51,911 nt of DNA from C7867-006 sp964453075 (GCA_964453075.1 CAYVNM010000006.1:1-51911), one strand, 5' to 3'; positions 40,772 through 49,626 are shown, numbered from the stretch's first letter. Translations and numbers: made by a program. Notes: a model not told the origin generated them from the sequence alone.

Positions 40772-42004
40772 ATGAAACCATTGTCTTTCAAAATACATAA
40801 AGAACTCCCAAATTCTCTCGGGAGAGTGGGGACGATACATACTCCACATGGTGATATTGAGACTCCTGCTTTTGTGACTGTAGGAACCAAGGGTACGGTT
40901 AAATCTCTTACTCCTGAGCAGGTCAAAGACTTGGGTAGCCAGGTTATTATTGCCAACACATATCACTTATATCTGGAACCAGGAGATGAACAGATAAAAA
41001 AATTAGGAGGTTTGCATAAAGTAATGAATTGGAATGGGCCTCTCATGACTGACTCTGGGGGATTTCAAGTTTTCTCTTTGGGTGTGGCTTTTGGAAAGGG
41101 TATTAGTAAAATAGCTCACAAAAAAGATGAGGAAATATTATTACCAGAGAGATCTGAAAGTAGTACCGCAGATGATGAAGAAGAGCAAAGAGCCACGACA
41201 GTCAAGATAGATCCAAACGGTGTGATGTTTCGTTCACACTCAGATGGTTCTGCTCATTATTTTACGCCAGAAAAATCTATTGATATACAACACAATCTAG
41301 GGGCTGACATCATTTTTGCTTTTGATGAATGTACATCTCCACATGAGTCTCTTCATTATCAAAAGGAAGCATTAGAAAGAACACACAGGTGGGCTAAAAG
41401 ATCCTTGGATCATCACCTGTCAAAAGAGAATCACAAAAGTCAGGCGTTGTTCGGAATAGTGCAGGGTGGGAGAGATGAAAAATTGAGAAAAGAGAGTGCG
41501 GAGTACATTGGTTCCTTGGATTTTGATGGTTTTGGTATCGGCGGTTCCTTTGAGAAAGAAGACATGGAGAAGGCGGTTGAGTGGTGTAATACTATTTTAC
41601 CAAAAGAAAAACCAAGACATCTTCTTGGTATAGGTGAACCACTTGATTTATTTATGGCGGTAGAGAAGGGTTGTGATTTGTTTGATTGTGTTGGTCCCAC
41701 TCGCATAGCCCGTAACGGTGCGGTGTATACAAAAAATGGGAGAATAAATTTAATGAACGAAAAATTTAGAGAAGACGAAGGGGTGATAGATCCTGGGTGT
41801 GATTGTTATACATGTAAAAACTATAGTAGAAGTTATGTGGCACATTTATTTCGTGCCAAGGAGATCTTGGGTTATACACTGGCATCAATACATAATGTGC
41901 ATTTTATAGTGAAAATGGTGGATGGAATGAGAGAAGAAATTCTGAACGGTGATTTCATGGCTTATAAAAAGGATTTTTTGACCAAGTACTACAACAATAG
42001 ATAA
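40772..42004 (+). CDS. tgt: tRNA-guanine transglycosylase
   Basis: The TIM-barrel enzyme replaces G34 with a queuosine precursor. It shows 'TPAFVTVGTKGTVKSL', the catalytic Asp in 'MTDSGGFQVFSLG', 'FGIVQGGRDEKLR', the nucleophile Asp in 'DLFDCVGPTRIARNG' and the zinc site 'CDCYTCKNYSRSYVAHL' with a later His. An acidic insertion of about 25 residues ('LPERSESSTADDEEEQRATT') replaces a short loop after 'FGKGISKI'. No queuosine synthesis genes are in the window. Confidence 0.95.
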   Translation: MKPLSFKIHKELPNSLGRVGTIHTPHGDIETPAFVTVGTKGTVKSLTPEQVKDLGSQVIIANTYHLYLEPGDEQIKKLGGLHKVMNWNGPLMTDSGGFQVFSLGVAFGKGISKIAHKKDEEILLPERSESSTADDEEEQRATTVKIDPNGVMFRSHSDGSAHYFTPEKSIDIQHNLGADIIFAFDECTSPHESLHYQKEALERTHRWAKRSLDHHLSKENHKSQALFGIVQGGRDEKLRKESAEYIGSLDFDGFGIGGSFEKEDMEKAVEWCNTILPKEKPRHLLGIGEPLDLFMAVEKGCDLFDCVGPTRIARNGAVYTKNGRINLMNEKFREDEGVIDPGCDCYTCKNYSRSYVAHLFRAKEILGYTLASIHNVHFIVKMVDGMREEILNGDFMAYKKDFLTKYYNNR

Positions 42005-42009
42005 AGCCC

Positions 42010-42038
42010 TTGACTTATTTTGTGGTCGGGTGTATAAT
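42010..42038 (+). promoter_or_regulatory. Promoter of the structured RNA at 42045
   Basis: TTGACT (42010-42015), 17-nt spacer, TATAAT (42033-42038). The first 17 bases equal those of the rnpB candidate promoter at 20225. Confidence 0.85.
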
Positions 42039-42044
42039 TAATTG

Positions 42045-42316
42045 TAGAGGTGGTGGCGCTCCTGAGAGATCGAGAAAGTCGACGAGACGAGAAGCAAAAC
42101 CGCAAAACCGCAAAACCGCAAAACCGCAAAACCGCAAAACCGCAAAACCGAAAAAGTAAAAGCTGACGAGAAGCAACTCTCGGGTACGATGCGCTGCCAC
42201 CTCAGTTCCTTGATTCTGATCCCCCGAGTCACTCGGTCTAGGGGGCCTGCCGCAAGGTGGGTTACTACCGGGTTCATCTGGGCGGGGTTCGTAGCTGCAG
42301 CTACACCCCGCCTTTT
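42045..42316 (+). ncRNA. Structured RNA of unknown family with an octanucleotide repeat
   Basis: GAGGTGGTGGCGC (42047-42059) pairs with GCGCTGCCACCTC (42191-42203) and encloses seven tandem 8-mers (42095-42150). A second domain has CCCCC...GGGGG with an inner CGAG/CTCG hairpin and a CCTGCC-GCAA-GGTGGG hairpin. A terminator (42281-42316: GGCGGGGT...ACCCCGCC, then TTTT) closes it. A GTG-started frame through the repeat (42050 on) would give a short basic peptide, but the strong closing stem would bury its start. I could not match it to tmRNA, SRP RNA, 6S RNA or a riboswitch. Confidence 0.55.
42095..42150 (+). repeat. Seven tandem copies of CAAAACCG
   Basis: Seven perfect 8-bp units lie inside the loop region of the structured RNA. 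Copy number could vary by slippage. Confidence 0.95.
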
Positions 42317-42348
42317 CTATTATATATAATTTATTGTATAGTGTTGGG

Positions 42349-44394
42349 ATGAATTTCCAGATTAAACGCGATTTTAAACCTGCGGGGGATCAACCACAGG
42401 CCATAGAAAAACTTGTAAAAGGTGTGAAAACAGGTCTGCGACATCAGACTCTTTTTGGAGTGACTGGTTCCGGCAAAACTTTTACAGTTGCCAATGTGAT
42501 ACAGGAAATTAACAAGCCAACTCTTATTATTGCTCACAACAAGACACTAGCTGCGCAACTTGCTCAAGAATATAAAGAATTTTTTCCAAATAATGCTGTT
42601 CATTATTTTGTTTCTTACTACGACTACTATCAACCAGAAGCGTATATGCCAGTTTCTGATACATATATAGAAAAAGAAGCGATGATAAATGAAGAAATAG
42701 ACAGACTTCGTCACGCATCAACCCAGGCATTATTGACTCGCAAAGATGTGATTATTGTCGCTTCTGTGTCCTGTATATATGGTCTTGGTTCTCCAGCAGA
42801 ATATGAAAAAGTTAATTTGAAAGTAAGTCAGGGAGAAAAAATTTCTCGTGCGGAGTTTATTCGTAAACTCATAGATATTCATTACGAGAGAACAACCGCA
42901 GATTTGAAACCGGGAATGTTTCGAGCTATTGGTAATATGTTGGAGATAATGCCTATATCCCAAAAGCAGATTTATAGAATTGAGATAGAAGAAGGGAAGA
43001 TAAAAGAAATTTTGGTCATAGATGCTATTACTCGTGCTGTTTTAGAATCAACACCTGCTTTTTTCTTGTTCCCAGCAAAACATTTTATATCTACAAAAGA
43101 ACAAAACGAAAGAGCATTTAAAACAATAAAAGCGGAATTAACTACAAGGCTTAAGGAACTAGAAAAAGAAGGAAAACTTCTGGAAGCGGAGAGACTTAAA
43201 AGACGCACCTCATATGACCTAGCTTTAATTCGTGAGATGGGGTATTGCAATGGAATAGAAAATTACTCCAGACATTTTTCTGGTAAAAAGCCCGGAGAGG
43301 CACCAGACACATTGCTGTCATATTTTCCACATAAACCAGATGGTACCCCAGATTTTCTTACGGTTATAGATGAGTCACATGTTTCTGTTCCACAGATAGG
43401 AGCTATGCATGGAGGTGATTCTTCCAGAAAACAAGCATTGGTGGATTATGGTTTTAGACTTCCTAGTGCCAAAGATAACAGACCTTTAACTTTCAAAGAA
43501 TTTGAAGAAAGAGTTGGCCAGACAATATATACATCTGCCACACCTGGTGAATACGAGAGAGAGCATAGTGAGCAGATAGTAGAGCAGATTATACGCCCAA
43601 CAGGACTTATTGATCCTGTGGTGGAGGTTAGGCCTATAGTTGAAAAAGGAAAATACAAAGGTCAGATTTTTGATTTTATAAAAGAGGCAGAGACGGCTAT
43701 CAAAAAAGGTGGTCGTGTTATCGCAACAACCTTAACCAAAAAAATGGCAGAGGATTTGAGCGAGTATCTAAAGGAAAAGGGAATTCGAGCTGAATACTTG
43801 CATAGTGATATAAAAACAATACAAAGAATTGAAATACTAACTTCTCTTCGTCGGGGTGAGTTTGATTGTCTGGTCGGTGTGAATCTGTTGCGAGAAGGTT
43901 TGGATTTGCCGGAAGTCACTCTTATCGGGATCCTTGATGCCGACAAAGAAGGATTTCTCAGAAGTGATACAAGTTTGATACAGATTATAGGTCGCGCAGC
44001 TAGAAATGTTCTTGGTAAGGTTATCTTATACGCAGATACGGAGACAGAATCTATGAAAAGAGCTATAGATGAGACAAATCGCCGTCGTGCTTTGCAGATT
44101 GATTATAATAAAAAACACGGAATTACTCCAAAAACAATCATAAAAAAGATTCAGGATATTACTGAACAAATGAAAACAGAACATGCCAAGACTGTAGACA
44201 GTTTGTTACACATGGATGAGAAAATGTTTACAAAAGATCCACAAAAACTAATCAAAATAAAAGAAAGGCAAATGGATGGGGCAGTCAAGATTTTGGATTT
44301 TGAAACCGCTGCAATACTGCGAGATGAAATTGCGGAATTAATAAAAAGACTTGCACCAAAAAGAGAGAAAAAATCAAAAAATAAATTAGAATAA
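42349..44394 (+). CDS. uvrB: Excinuclease ABC subunit B
   Basis: The 681-residue helicase-like protein loads UvrC at lesions. It shows 'FGVTGSGKTFTVANVI' (Walker A), the beta-hairpin 'YYDYYQPEAYMP', 'DESHVSVPQIGAMHGGD', 'TSATPGEYE', helicase motif VI 'QIIGRAARN' and a C-terminal UVR domain ('AVKILDFETAAILRDEIAEL'). ATG 42349 lies 6 nt after TATAGT, so it is leaderless. The five codons upstream would overlap the -10 box. Confidence 0.96.
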   Translation: MNFQIKRDFKPAGDQPQAIEKLVKGVKTGLRHQTLFGVTGSGKTFTVANVIQEINKPTLIIAHNKTLAAQLAQEYKEFFPNNAVHYFVSYYDYYQPEAYMPVSDTYIEKEAMINEEIDRLRHASTQALLTRKDVIIVASVSCIYGLGSPAEYEKVNLKVSQGEKISRAEFIRKLIDIHYERTTADLKPGMFRAIGNMLEIMPISQKQIYRIEIEEGKIKEILVIDAITRAVLESTPAFFLFPAKHFISTKEQNERAFKTIKAELTTRLKELEKEGKLLEAERLKRRTSYDLALIREMGYCNGIENYSRHFSGKKPGEAPDTLLSYFPHKPDGTPDFLTVIDESHVSVPQIGAMHGGDSSRKQALVDYGFRLPSAKDNRPLTFKEFEERVGQTIYTSATPGEYEREHSEQIVEQIIRPTGLIDPVVEVRPIVEKGKYKGQIFDFIKEAETAIKKGGRVIATTLTKKMAEDLSEYLKEKGIRAEYLHSDIKTIQRIEILTSLRRGEFDCLVGVNLLREGLDLPEVTLIGILDADKEGFLRSDTSLIQIIGRAARNVLGKVILYADTETESMKRAIDETNRRRALQIDYNKKHGITPKTIIKKIQDITEQMKTEHAKTVDSLLHMDEKMFTKDPQKLIKIKERQMDGAVKILDFETAAILRDEIAELIKRLAPKREKKSKNKLE

Positions 44395-44401
44395 AAAATT
44401 A

Positions 44402-44425
44402 GCGTGGGTCGCAACGACCCACGCC
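44402..44425 (-). terminator. Terminator of the 44443 cassette
   Basis: On the minus strand GCGTGGGTCG-TT-GCGACCCACGC is followed by TAATTTTTT. It also lies just past the uvrB stop. Confidence 0.85.
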
Positions 44426-44442
44426 AGCGCTCGAGGCTCTCT

Positions 44443-44697
44443 CTAGACGAACCTCTTCTCCAGATCTTCCCAGTGAAATGCACGGATGCTACCGTCTTCG
44501 TTTGTGATGGGGACACCTTTCTTTTCCAAGGTGACCATGTAGGAGACCTTACCATTTCCTCCTGGCTTTCTTACTCTGCAAACATGGAAGATCCCGAAAC
44601 AGTAGCCGAACTTCCTTACGAGCCCCTTGAATTTCGGATCCTTTTTCTTGGCCAGTCTGACCTGCATTCCAACTACCGGATGGATTCGGTTCGACAT
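44443..44697 (-). CDS. GC-rich cassette: small basic protein, unknown function
   Basis: The 84-residue protein is basic ('MQVRLAKKKDPKFKGLVRKFG') and likely beta-rich ('GKVSYMVTLEKKGVPITNEDG', 'FHWEDLEKRFV'). The pattern recalls small SH3-like or KOW-like folds, but this is only an impression. AAAGG lies 6 nt before ATG 44697, and TTGACA occurs further upstream on the minus strand without a clear -10. Confidence 0.68.
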   Translation of the reverse strand: MSNRIHPVVGMQVRLAKKKDPKFKGLVRKFGYCFGIFHVCRVRKPGGNGKVSYMVTLEKKGVPITNEDGSIRAFHWEDLEKRFV

Positions 44698-44839
44698 TTT
44701 TGGCCTTTCTGGGATGCGATCCCGGAAGTTTTTTCTGATAAAACACTAACATTACTAGGTTTGATGTCAAATTTGTTTATTTGTGGTATTATGTCTGTCT
44801 ACCCCTATACCTATACGAAGAAACGGGGTCTCTTTATGT

Positions 44840-47464
44840 ATGAAAAAAGAAAAACAAGATCTAATCATAGTTAAGGGTGCTAGAACGCACAATCTTAAAA
44901 ATATAACTTTGGAAATGCCACGAAACAAAATGGTGGTTTTTACTGGTTTGTCTGGTTCGGGTAAATCGTCTTTAGCCTTTGATACTATTTTTGCCGAGGG
45001 ACAGAGAAGGTATGTGGAATCTCTTTCTTCTTATGCCCGTCAGTTTTTGAGACAGATGCAGAAACCAGATGTAGATGAAATATCAGGACTTTCTCCAGCT
45101 ATTTCTATAGATCAAAAATCACGATCAAATAATCCACGCTCTACCGTTGCTACTATTACAGAGATTTATGATTATCTACGTATTTTGTATTCACGCATAG
45201 GGCATCCACACTGTTTGGTTTGTGGAGATGAAATAAAAAAACTTTCAAACGAGGAAATTAAAAATTTCATTTTAGAAAAAATTGATGCAAAGAAAAAAAC
45301 AATAACAACTAGTACAAAAAAAATTCCTCTTCCTATCTATGTTGAGATTTTTGCACCAGTGGTTAGAGGAAGAAAGGGAGAGTATTACCAACTGCTTTAT
45401 GACCTACTCGGTAAGGGCTATTCACATGTATTAGTAGACGGTGTTCGCAAATCACTTCGTGAAAGAATAGAAATGACAAAAACCAAAAGACATTCCATAG
45501 ATGTTCTGGTGGACAGCATTTCTCTTTTGGATTTTAAAACAGATGTTAAGAGTGCCGAGGAAAGATTGGCTGAGGATTTGGAAAAAGCTCTAAACGAATC
45601 AGATGGACAGGTAAAAATAATGTTTCGTGATGTCGCGCAGGAGTCTAATAAAGAATACATTCCTGAAGAATTTTTCATGTCTTCAAAACTGTCCTGTCCA
45701 AAAGATGGTTATTCATATCCAGAAGTGGAACCAAGACTATTTTCTTTTAATTCTCCTTATGGAGCATGTCCCGAATGTAATGGTTTGGGAACAAGACATT
45801 TTTTTGGAAAAGAACTTTGCCCTAAGTGTAACGGCGCGAGACTTCGTGAGGAAGCTTTGCATGTTCTGATAGGAAACAAAAATATAGTTGAACTAACTAG
45901 AATGTCTATCAAAGACGCTTATGATTTTGTAATGAATTTGAAACTCACTGAACGTGAAAAAAATATTTCAAAAGTCGTGATGAGAGAAATAGAATCCAGA
46001 CTTCTTTTTATGATAAATGTTGGTATTGAATATTTGTCTCTTGATCGTAGAGCTCATACTCTTTCTGGTGGTGAAGCTCAGCGTATTCGTCTAGCCTCAC
46101 AGTTAGGCTCTGGTTTGGTTGGTGCTTTATACGTTTTGGATGAACCAACTATTGGATTGCATTCTAGAGATAACGACAGACTTGTTAAAACACTTCTCAA
46201 TCTTCGTGATTTGGGTAATACAATAATAGTAGTGGAGCATGATGAGGATACAATATTTGCTTCTGATTATATTGTTGACATAGGTCCAGGTGCTGGTGTT
46301 CATGGAGGTAATGTTATTGTGGCCGACTATTTGGATGATTTGATTACTGCCAAGAAAAATATTTCAGGTTCTGTCACTTTGGATTATTTGAGAGGGGACA
46401 GGGTTTTGGAAGTGCCAGAAGAAAGGAGAGACACACCAAAAGGAGAGTTGTCTATTCGTGGTGGAAAAATATTTAATATTAAAAATTTGAATGTGGATAT
46501 TCCGCTTGGTAGATTTGTGGCGGTGACGGGAGTTTCTGGTTCTGGTAAGTCTTCTTTTGTCTACGAAATTTTGCATAGAAATCTACAAGCCAGATTTGAG
46601 AGAAAATATAGATCTGCGGAAATATACAATTGTAAGTCTTTTACAGGTACGGAATATCTTGGCAGGGCTATTTTGATAGATCAATCTCCGATAGGACGTA
46701 CCCCACGTTCAAATCCAGCTACATATACTGGAGCGTGGTCTTTTATACGTGATTTGTTTGCGGAAACTGCAGAAGCACGTGCTCGTGGGTGGAAAGCAAA
46801 TAGATTTTCTTTTAATGTGAAGGGTGGAAGGTGTGAGACTTGTCAGGGTAATGGAATGATAGAAGTTGAAATGCATTTTCTTCCTACCGTATATGTGCCT
46901 TGCGATGTTTGTAAAGGTAAAAGGTTTATGAAGGAGACTTTGGAGGTGCACTATAAAAAGAAAAATATTTACGATGTGTTAAAAATGACAGTTGAAGAAG
47001 CATTAAAGTTCTTTGAGGACATTCCATCTATTGCTGATAGATTGAAAACTCTGGACGAAGTTGGTCTTGGATATTTGGAACTCGGCCAGTCTGCTACTAC
47101 TTTGTCAGGTGGTGAGGCACAGAGAGTGAAAGTGTCATCAGAGTTGTTTCGTCCACACTTACAAAAAACAATTTATCTTTTAGACGAGCCAACAATCGGT
47201 TTGCACTATGAAGATGTCAAAAAATTAATTGAGATTTTGCAGAAGTTGGTAAACAAAGGAAATACGGTTGTTGTTATCGAGCACAATATGGATATTATAA
47301 AATCTTGCGACTATGTTATAGACATAGGTCCAGAAGGTGGTGATGGGGGAGGACAAATCGTTGCCAAAGGAACTCCAGAGGAAATTGCGAATAATGAAAA
47401 ATCATACACAGGTATTTATTTGAAAAAAGCTTTGAAGCAGTTTAGGGCGTATAGGAAGGGGTAA
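44840..47464 (+). CDS. uvrA: Excinuclease ABC subunit A
   Basis: The 874-residue damage sensor has two ABC ATPase modules: Walker A GLSGSGKSS at 36-44 and a second GVSGSGKSS, ABC signatures 'LSGGEAQRIRLASQLG' and 'LSGGEAQRVKVSSELF', and zinc modules ('CPECNGLG...CPKCNGAR', 'CETCQGNGM...CDVCKGKRF'). ATG 44840 is chosen from homology. The leader has a CCCC/GGGG hairpin. With uvrB and uvrC it gives a complete nucleotide excision repair set within 8 kb. Confidence 0.96.
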   Translation: MKKEKQDLIIVKGARTHNLKNITLEMPRNKMVVFTGLSGSGKSSLAFDTIFAEGQRRYVESLSSYARQFLRQMQKPDVDEISGLSPAISIDQKSRSNNPRSTVATITEIYDYLRILYSRIGHPHCLVCGDEIKKLSNEEIKNFILEKIDAKKKTITTSTKKIPLPIYVEIFAPVVRGRKGEYYQLLYDLLGKGYSHVLVDGVRKSLRERIEMTKTKRHSIDVLVDSISLLDFKTDVKSAEERLAEDLEKALNESDGQVKIMFRDVAQESNKEYIPEEFFMSSKLSCPKDGYSYPEVEPRLFSFNSPYGACPECNGLGTRHFFGKELCPKCNGARLREEALHVLIGNKNIVELTRMSIKDAYDFVMNLKLTEREKNISKVVMREIESRLLFMINVGIEYLSLDRRAHTLSGGEAQRIRLASQLGSGLVGALYVLDEPTIGLHSRDNDRLVKTLLNLRDLGNTIIVVEHDEDTIFASDYIVDIGPGAGVHGGNVIVADYLDDLITAKKNISGSVTLDYLRGDRVLEVPEERRDTPKGELSIRGGKIFNIKNLNVDIPLGRFVAVTGVSGSGKSSFVYEILHRNLQARFERKYRSAEIYNCKSFTGTEYLGRAILIDQSPIGRTPRSNPATYTGAWSFIRDLFAETAEARARGWKANRFSFNVKGGRCETCQGNGMIEVEMHFLPTVYVPCDVCKGKRFMKETLEVHYKKKNIYDVLKMTVEEALKFFEDIPSIADRLKTLDEVGLGYLELGQSATTLSGGEAQRVKVSSELFRPHLQKTIYLLDEPTIGLHYEDVKKLIEILQKLVNKGNTVVVIEHNMDIIKSCDYVIDIGPEGGDGGGQIVAKGTPEEIANNEKSYTGIYLKKALKQFRAYRKG

Positions 47465-47640
47465 AAAATCTCTTCCTCACCAAAACTTTTTCAGAGACGT
47501 TCGTCATTCCAGCGAATGACTCACTCTAGTCCTCGGCCATGACTTGTAAAGAGCCCCTCACTTCGTTCGGGGTCTATGACAAGACCATGCTCATGACCTG
47601 CGGATGCTCTGAAAAGATTTTGGCTCAACGAGATTTTTTA
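47463..47640 (+). repeat. Structured multi-stem element, copy B
   Basis: The layout matches 2839-2998. A long outer stem starts AAAAAATCTC and ends GAGATTTTTT, with CTTTTTCAGAG/CTCTGAAAAG inside. A hairpin GTCATTC-CAGC-GAATGAC (47503-47520) follows. Then come AGTCCTCGG (47528-47536), CTTGTAAAGAGCCC (47543-47556), TATGACAAGACC and GACCTGCGG (47595-47603). Stem bases differ from copy A but pair. It begins at the uvrA stop and may act as its terminator. Confidence 0.65.
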
Positions 47641-47667
47641 AAGAGAATTAATTTTTAAAATGGAAAT

Positions 47668-47692
47668 GGGCGCCGAGGGTTAGTCGGCGCCC
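47668..47692 (-). terminator. Terminator of the 47712 cassette
   Basis: GGGCGCCGA-CTAACCC-TCGGCGCCC on the minus strand, followed by ATTTCC. The stem is strong but the T-tract is short. Confidence 0.7.
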
Positions 47693-47711
47693 GGGGTGGG
47701 TGTACTGTTGA

Positions 47712-47993
47712 TCAGCGCACTGCGCTGATCTTGAGGAAGCACTGAGCCTCTTCGAGGAGACTCCAAACGGACGAAGCTTGGGCCGTGTAGTCGTGCCTGA
47801 TGGGTGACCTGACTACCATAAGCTCGCTCATGAGTATGAGAGCGGCAGCCCAACCTGGCTGAAGTTGGAATCGTGCCACACTCTCCTTGTCAGTATCGTT
47901 GACGCCATTCTCGATGAAGACCTCGTTCTTCTTGAGGCCATCGCTGAGCCTCTTTGTCAGGATGGCCAACTGCTTCCTGTCGGTCTGGTTCAT
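47712..47993 (-). CDS. GC-rich cassette protein, unknown function
   Basis: A 93-residue, helical, soluble protein ('RKQLAILTKRLSDGLKKNEVF', 'PGWAAALILMSELMVV'). GGAGG precedes ATG 47993 by 7 nt. It has its own promoter and terminator. No family recognised. Confidence 0.72.
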   Translation of the reverse strand: MNQTDRKQLAILTKRLSDGLKKNEVFIENGVNDTDKESVARFQLQPGWAAALILMSELMVVRSPIRHDYTAQASSVWSLLEEAQCFLKISAVR

Positions 47994-48011
47994 ACAGTTC
48001 CTCCGATGGAT

Positions 48012-48040
48012 TTTATATCACAATAAAAATAATAAAACAA
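48012..48040 (-). promoter_or_regulatory. Promoter of the 47712 cassette
   Basis: On the minus strand TTGTTT (48040-48035), 17-nt spacer, TATAAA (48017-48012). Confidence 0.7.
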
Positions 48041-48060
48041 GTATTTGTTTTGTAAATAGT

Positions 48061-48087
48061 AAAGAGCGCCGATGTTACTTGGCGCTC
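48061..48087 (-). terminator. Terminator of the 48088 cassette
   Basis: On the minus strand GAGAGCGCCAAG...CGGCGCTCTTT forms a stem ending in T residues. Confidence 0.75.
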
Positions 48088-48321
48088 TCAGTGAACCGTT
48101 TGGGATCCTACTGTGTCATCCATCGCGTTCCAATAGAAGACAATATTGTGGAATGTAGCACCACGTTCCTTTAGGTGTAACAACAGTAGAGCCGTTACCA
48201 CGTCGTCCGTTATGCTCCTGGATCTTACTCCATGGATGGGTATGGTTTCCGGATAGTTCTCCGGCGTCTCGATCTCTTCTCCTTCAAGGGTTTCGTACCA
48301 CAGCTTGACATGGATGGTCAT
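48088..48321 (-). CDS. GC-rich cassette protein, unknown function
   Basis: A 77-residue acidic, beta-rich protein ('IHVKLWYETLEGEEIETPENYP') with a helix 'DVVTALLLLHLKERG'. The AAGGAGG lies 6 nt before ATG 48321, so I prefer it to the ATG two codons upstream. No clear -35 box was found. Confidence 0.68.
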   Translation of the reverse strand: MTIHVKLWYETLEGEEIETPENYPETIPIHGVRSRSITDDVVTALLLLHLKERGATFHNIVFYWNAMDDTVGSQTVH

Positions 48322-48367
48322 GTACAACCTCCTTGATTAATATTAGCATGTAAAGTATTAATAGCAT

Positions 48368-49609
48368 ATGTTGGAAAAAGACTTAAGACAAAAAATATCT
48401 AAATTCCCAGACACACCTGGGGTGTACTTTTTCCTTGATAAGAATGGCAAAGTTTTGTACATAGGTAAGGCTACTTCTCTACGAGATAGAGTTAGGAGTT
48501 ATTTTAACCAAGATATAGTAAACACCAGGAGTCCGTTGGTTTTGAAAATGCTAAATGGTTTTATTGATATAAAATATACAGAAACTAGTTCTGTATTGGA
48601 GGCTCTTGTGCTAGAGGCTCATCTCATAAAAAAATATCAGCCAGAAGCAAACATAAAAGAAAAAGATAATAAGAGTTTTAACTTTGTAATTATCACTAAT
48701 GAAGATTTTCCTCGTGTTTTAGTGGTGAGACAGAGAGAGTTGGAAAAAATGGGTTACGATGTGTCTTATACATTTGGACCATTTCCGAACGGTAGTCAGT
48801 TGCGCGAGGCCATGAAGATAATTCGTAAGATGTTCCCGTTTCGTGATAAGTGCGAACCATACAATCCAAGGACTCCCCTTGGAAAGAATAAAGCGTGTTT
48901 TAATAGACAAATAGGACTTTGTCCGGGAGTTTGTTCAGGTGAAATATCCAAAGAGGATTATGCAAAGCAAATCAAAAATATTATCCTGTTTTTTGAAGGC
49001 AACAAAAAAAGACTAATAAAAAATCTAGAAAAGGAAATGAAGGTTCTTGCTGAGAAAAAAGATTTTGAAAAGGCAAACCTTACAAAACATACATTGTTTG
49101 CATTAAACCATATTCAAGATATTTCTCTAATAAAAAACGATGTGTGGAAAAACAGAGAAGGTGTCACAGAAGTTTTTCGTATTGAATCATACGATATTGC
49201 TCACATGTCGGGAAAAAATGTAGTTGGTGTTATGACTGTGATTGAAGATGGAGAGATAAAAAAATCAGAGTACAGAAAATTTAAAATAAAAGAAGATCCG
49301 GGTGCTAATGATACTAAGGCTTTGAAGGAAGTTTTATCTAGACGGTTAGCTCATATAGAATGGAGAGAACCCAATCTGATTGTGGTGGATGGTGGGGTGG
49401 CGCAAAAGAGAGTCATGGAGAAGATCTTACAGGAAAATACTGTGCAAATACCAGTGGTATCAGTAGTAAAAGATGATAGGCATAAACCAAAAGAAATTCT
49501 AGGAGATAAGAAGTGGCTCAAATATGAAAGAGAAATATTGTTATCAAACAGTGAGGCTCATAGGTATGCAATAAATTTTCACAAACATCTTCGCGAAAAA
49601 ATTTTGTAA
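48368..49609 (+). CDS. uvrC: Excinuclease ABC subunit C, C-terminally short
   Basis: The 413-residue nuclease has the GIY-YIG domain ('PGVYFFLDKNGKVLYIGKA'), the Cys-rich region 'CFNRQIGLCPGVC', a UVR domain ('EMKVLAEKKDFEKANL') and the RNase H-like C-terminal nuclease ('ESYDIAHMSGKNVVGVM', 'LIVVDGGVAQ'). It lacks the terminal HhH domain present in long UvrC proteins. After 'FRDKCEPYN' an insertion P-R-T-P-L-G is encoded by the family 1 palindrome. It sits between the GC-rich cassettes and ddl. Confidence 0.94.
   Translation: MLEKDLRQKISKFPDTPGVYFFLDKNGKVLYIGKATSLRDRVRSYFNQDIVNTRSPLVLKMLNGFIDIKYTETSSVLEALVLEAHLIKKYQPEANIKEKDNKSFNFVIITNEDFPRVLVVRQRELEKMGYDVSYTFGPFPNGSQLREAMKIIRKMFPFRDKCEPYNPRTPLGKNKACFNRQIGLCPGVCSGEISKEDYAKQIKNIILFFEGNKKRLIKNLEKEMKVLAEKKDFEKANLTKHTLFALNHIQDISLIKNDVWKNREGVTEVFRIESYDIAHMSGKNVVGVMTVIEDGEIKKSEYRKFKIKEDPGANDTKALKEVLSRRLAHIEWREPNLIVVDGGVAQKRVMEKILQENTVQIPVVSVVKDDRHKPKEILGDKKWLKYEREILLSNSEAHRYAINFHKHLREKIL
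48865..48883 (+). repeat. 19-bp palindromic element in uvrC (family 1)
   Basis: TCCAAGGACTCCCCTTGGA, identical to the dus copies and read in the same frame as 19891-19909. Confidence 0.9.
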
Positions 49610-49626
49610 AGTGTATAATATATTTC

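Noticed and set aside
41090..41215. Palindromic element explaining the acidic insertion in tgt
   Set aside because: The DNA of this insertion shows no inverted repeat and has host-like composition, so it is probably an ordinary loop expansion.
42095..42150. CRISPR-like array
   Set aside because: Units are 8 bp and directly tandem with no spacers. No cas gene is in the window.
42015..42277. Two overlapping minus-strand frames with FCGFAVLR repeats
   Set aside because: They are translations of the octanucleotide array and lie antisense to a promoter, a closing stem and a terminator.
42045..42316. tmRNA identity for the structured RNA
   Set aside because: There is no tRNA-like pairing of the two ends, no encoded T-arm and no tag ending in ALAA. 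The closing stem joins the 5' end to the middle of the RNA.
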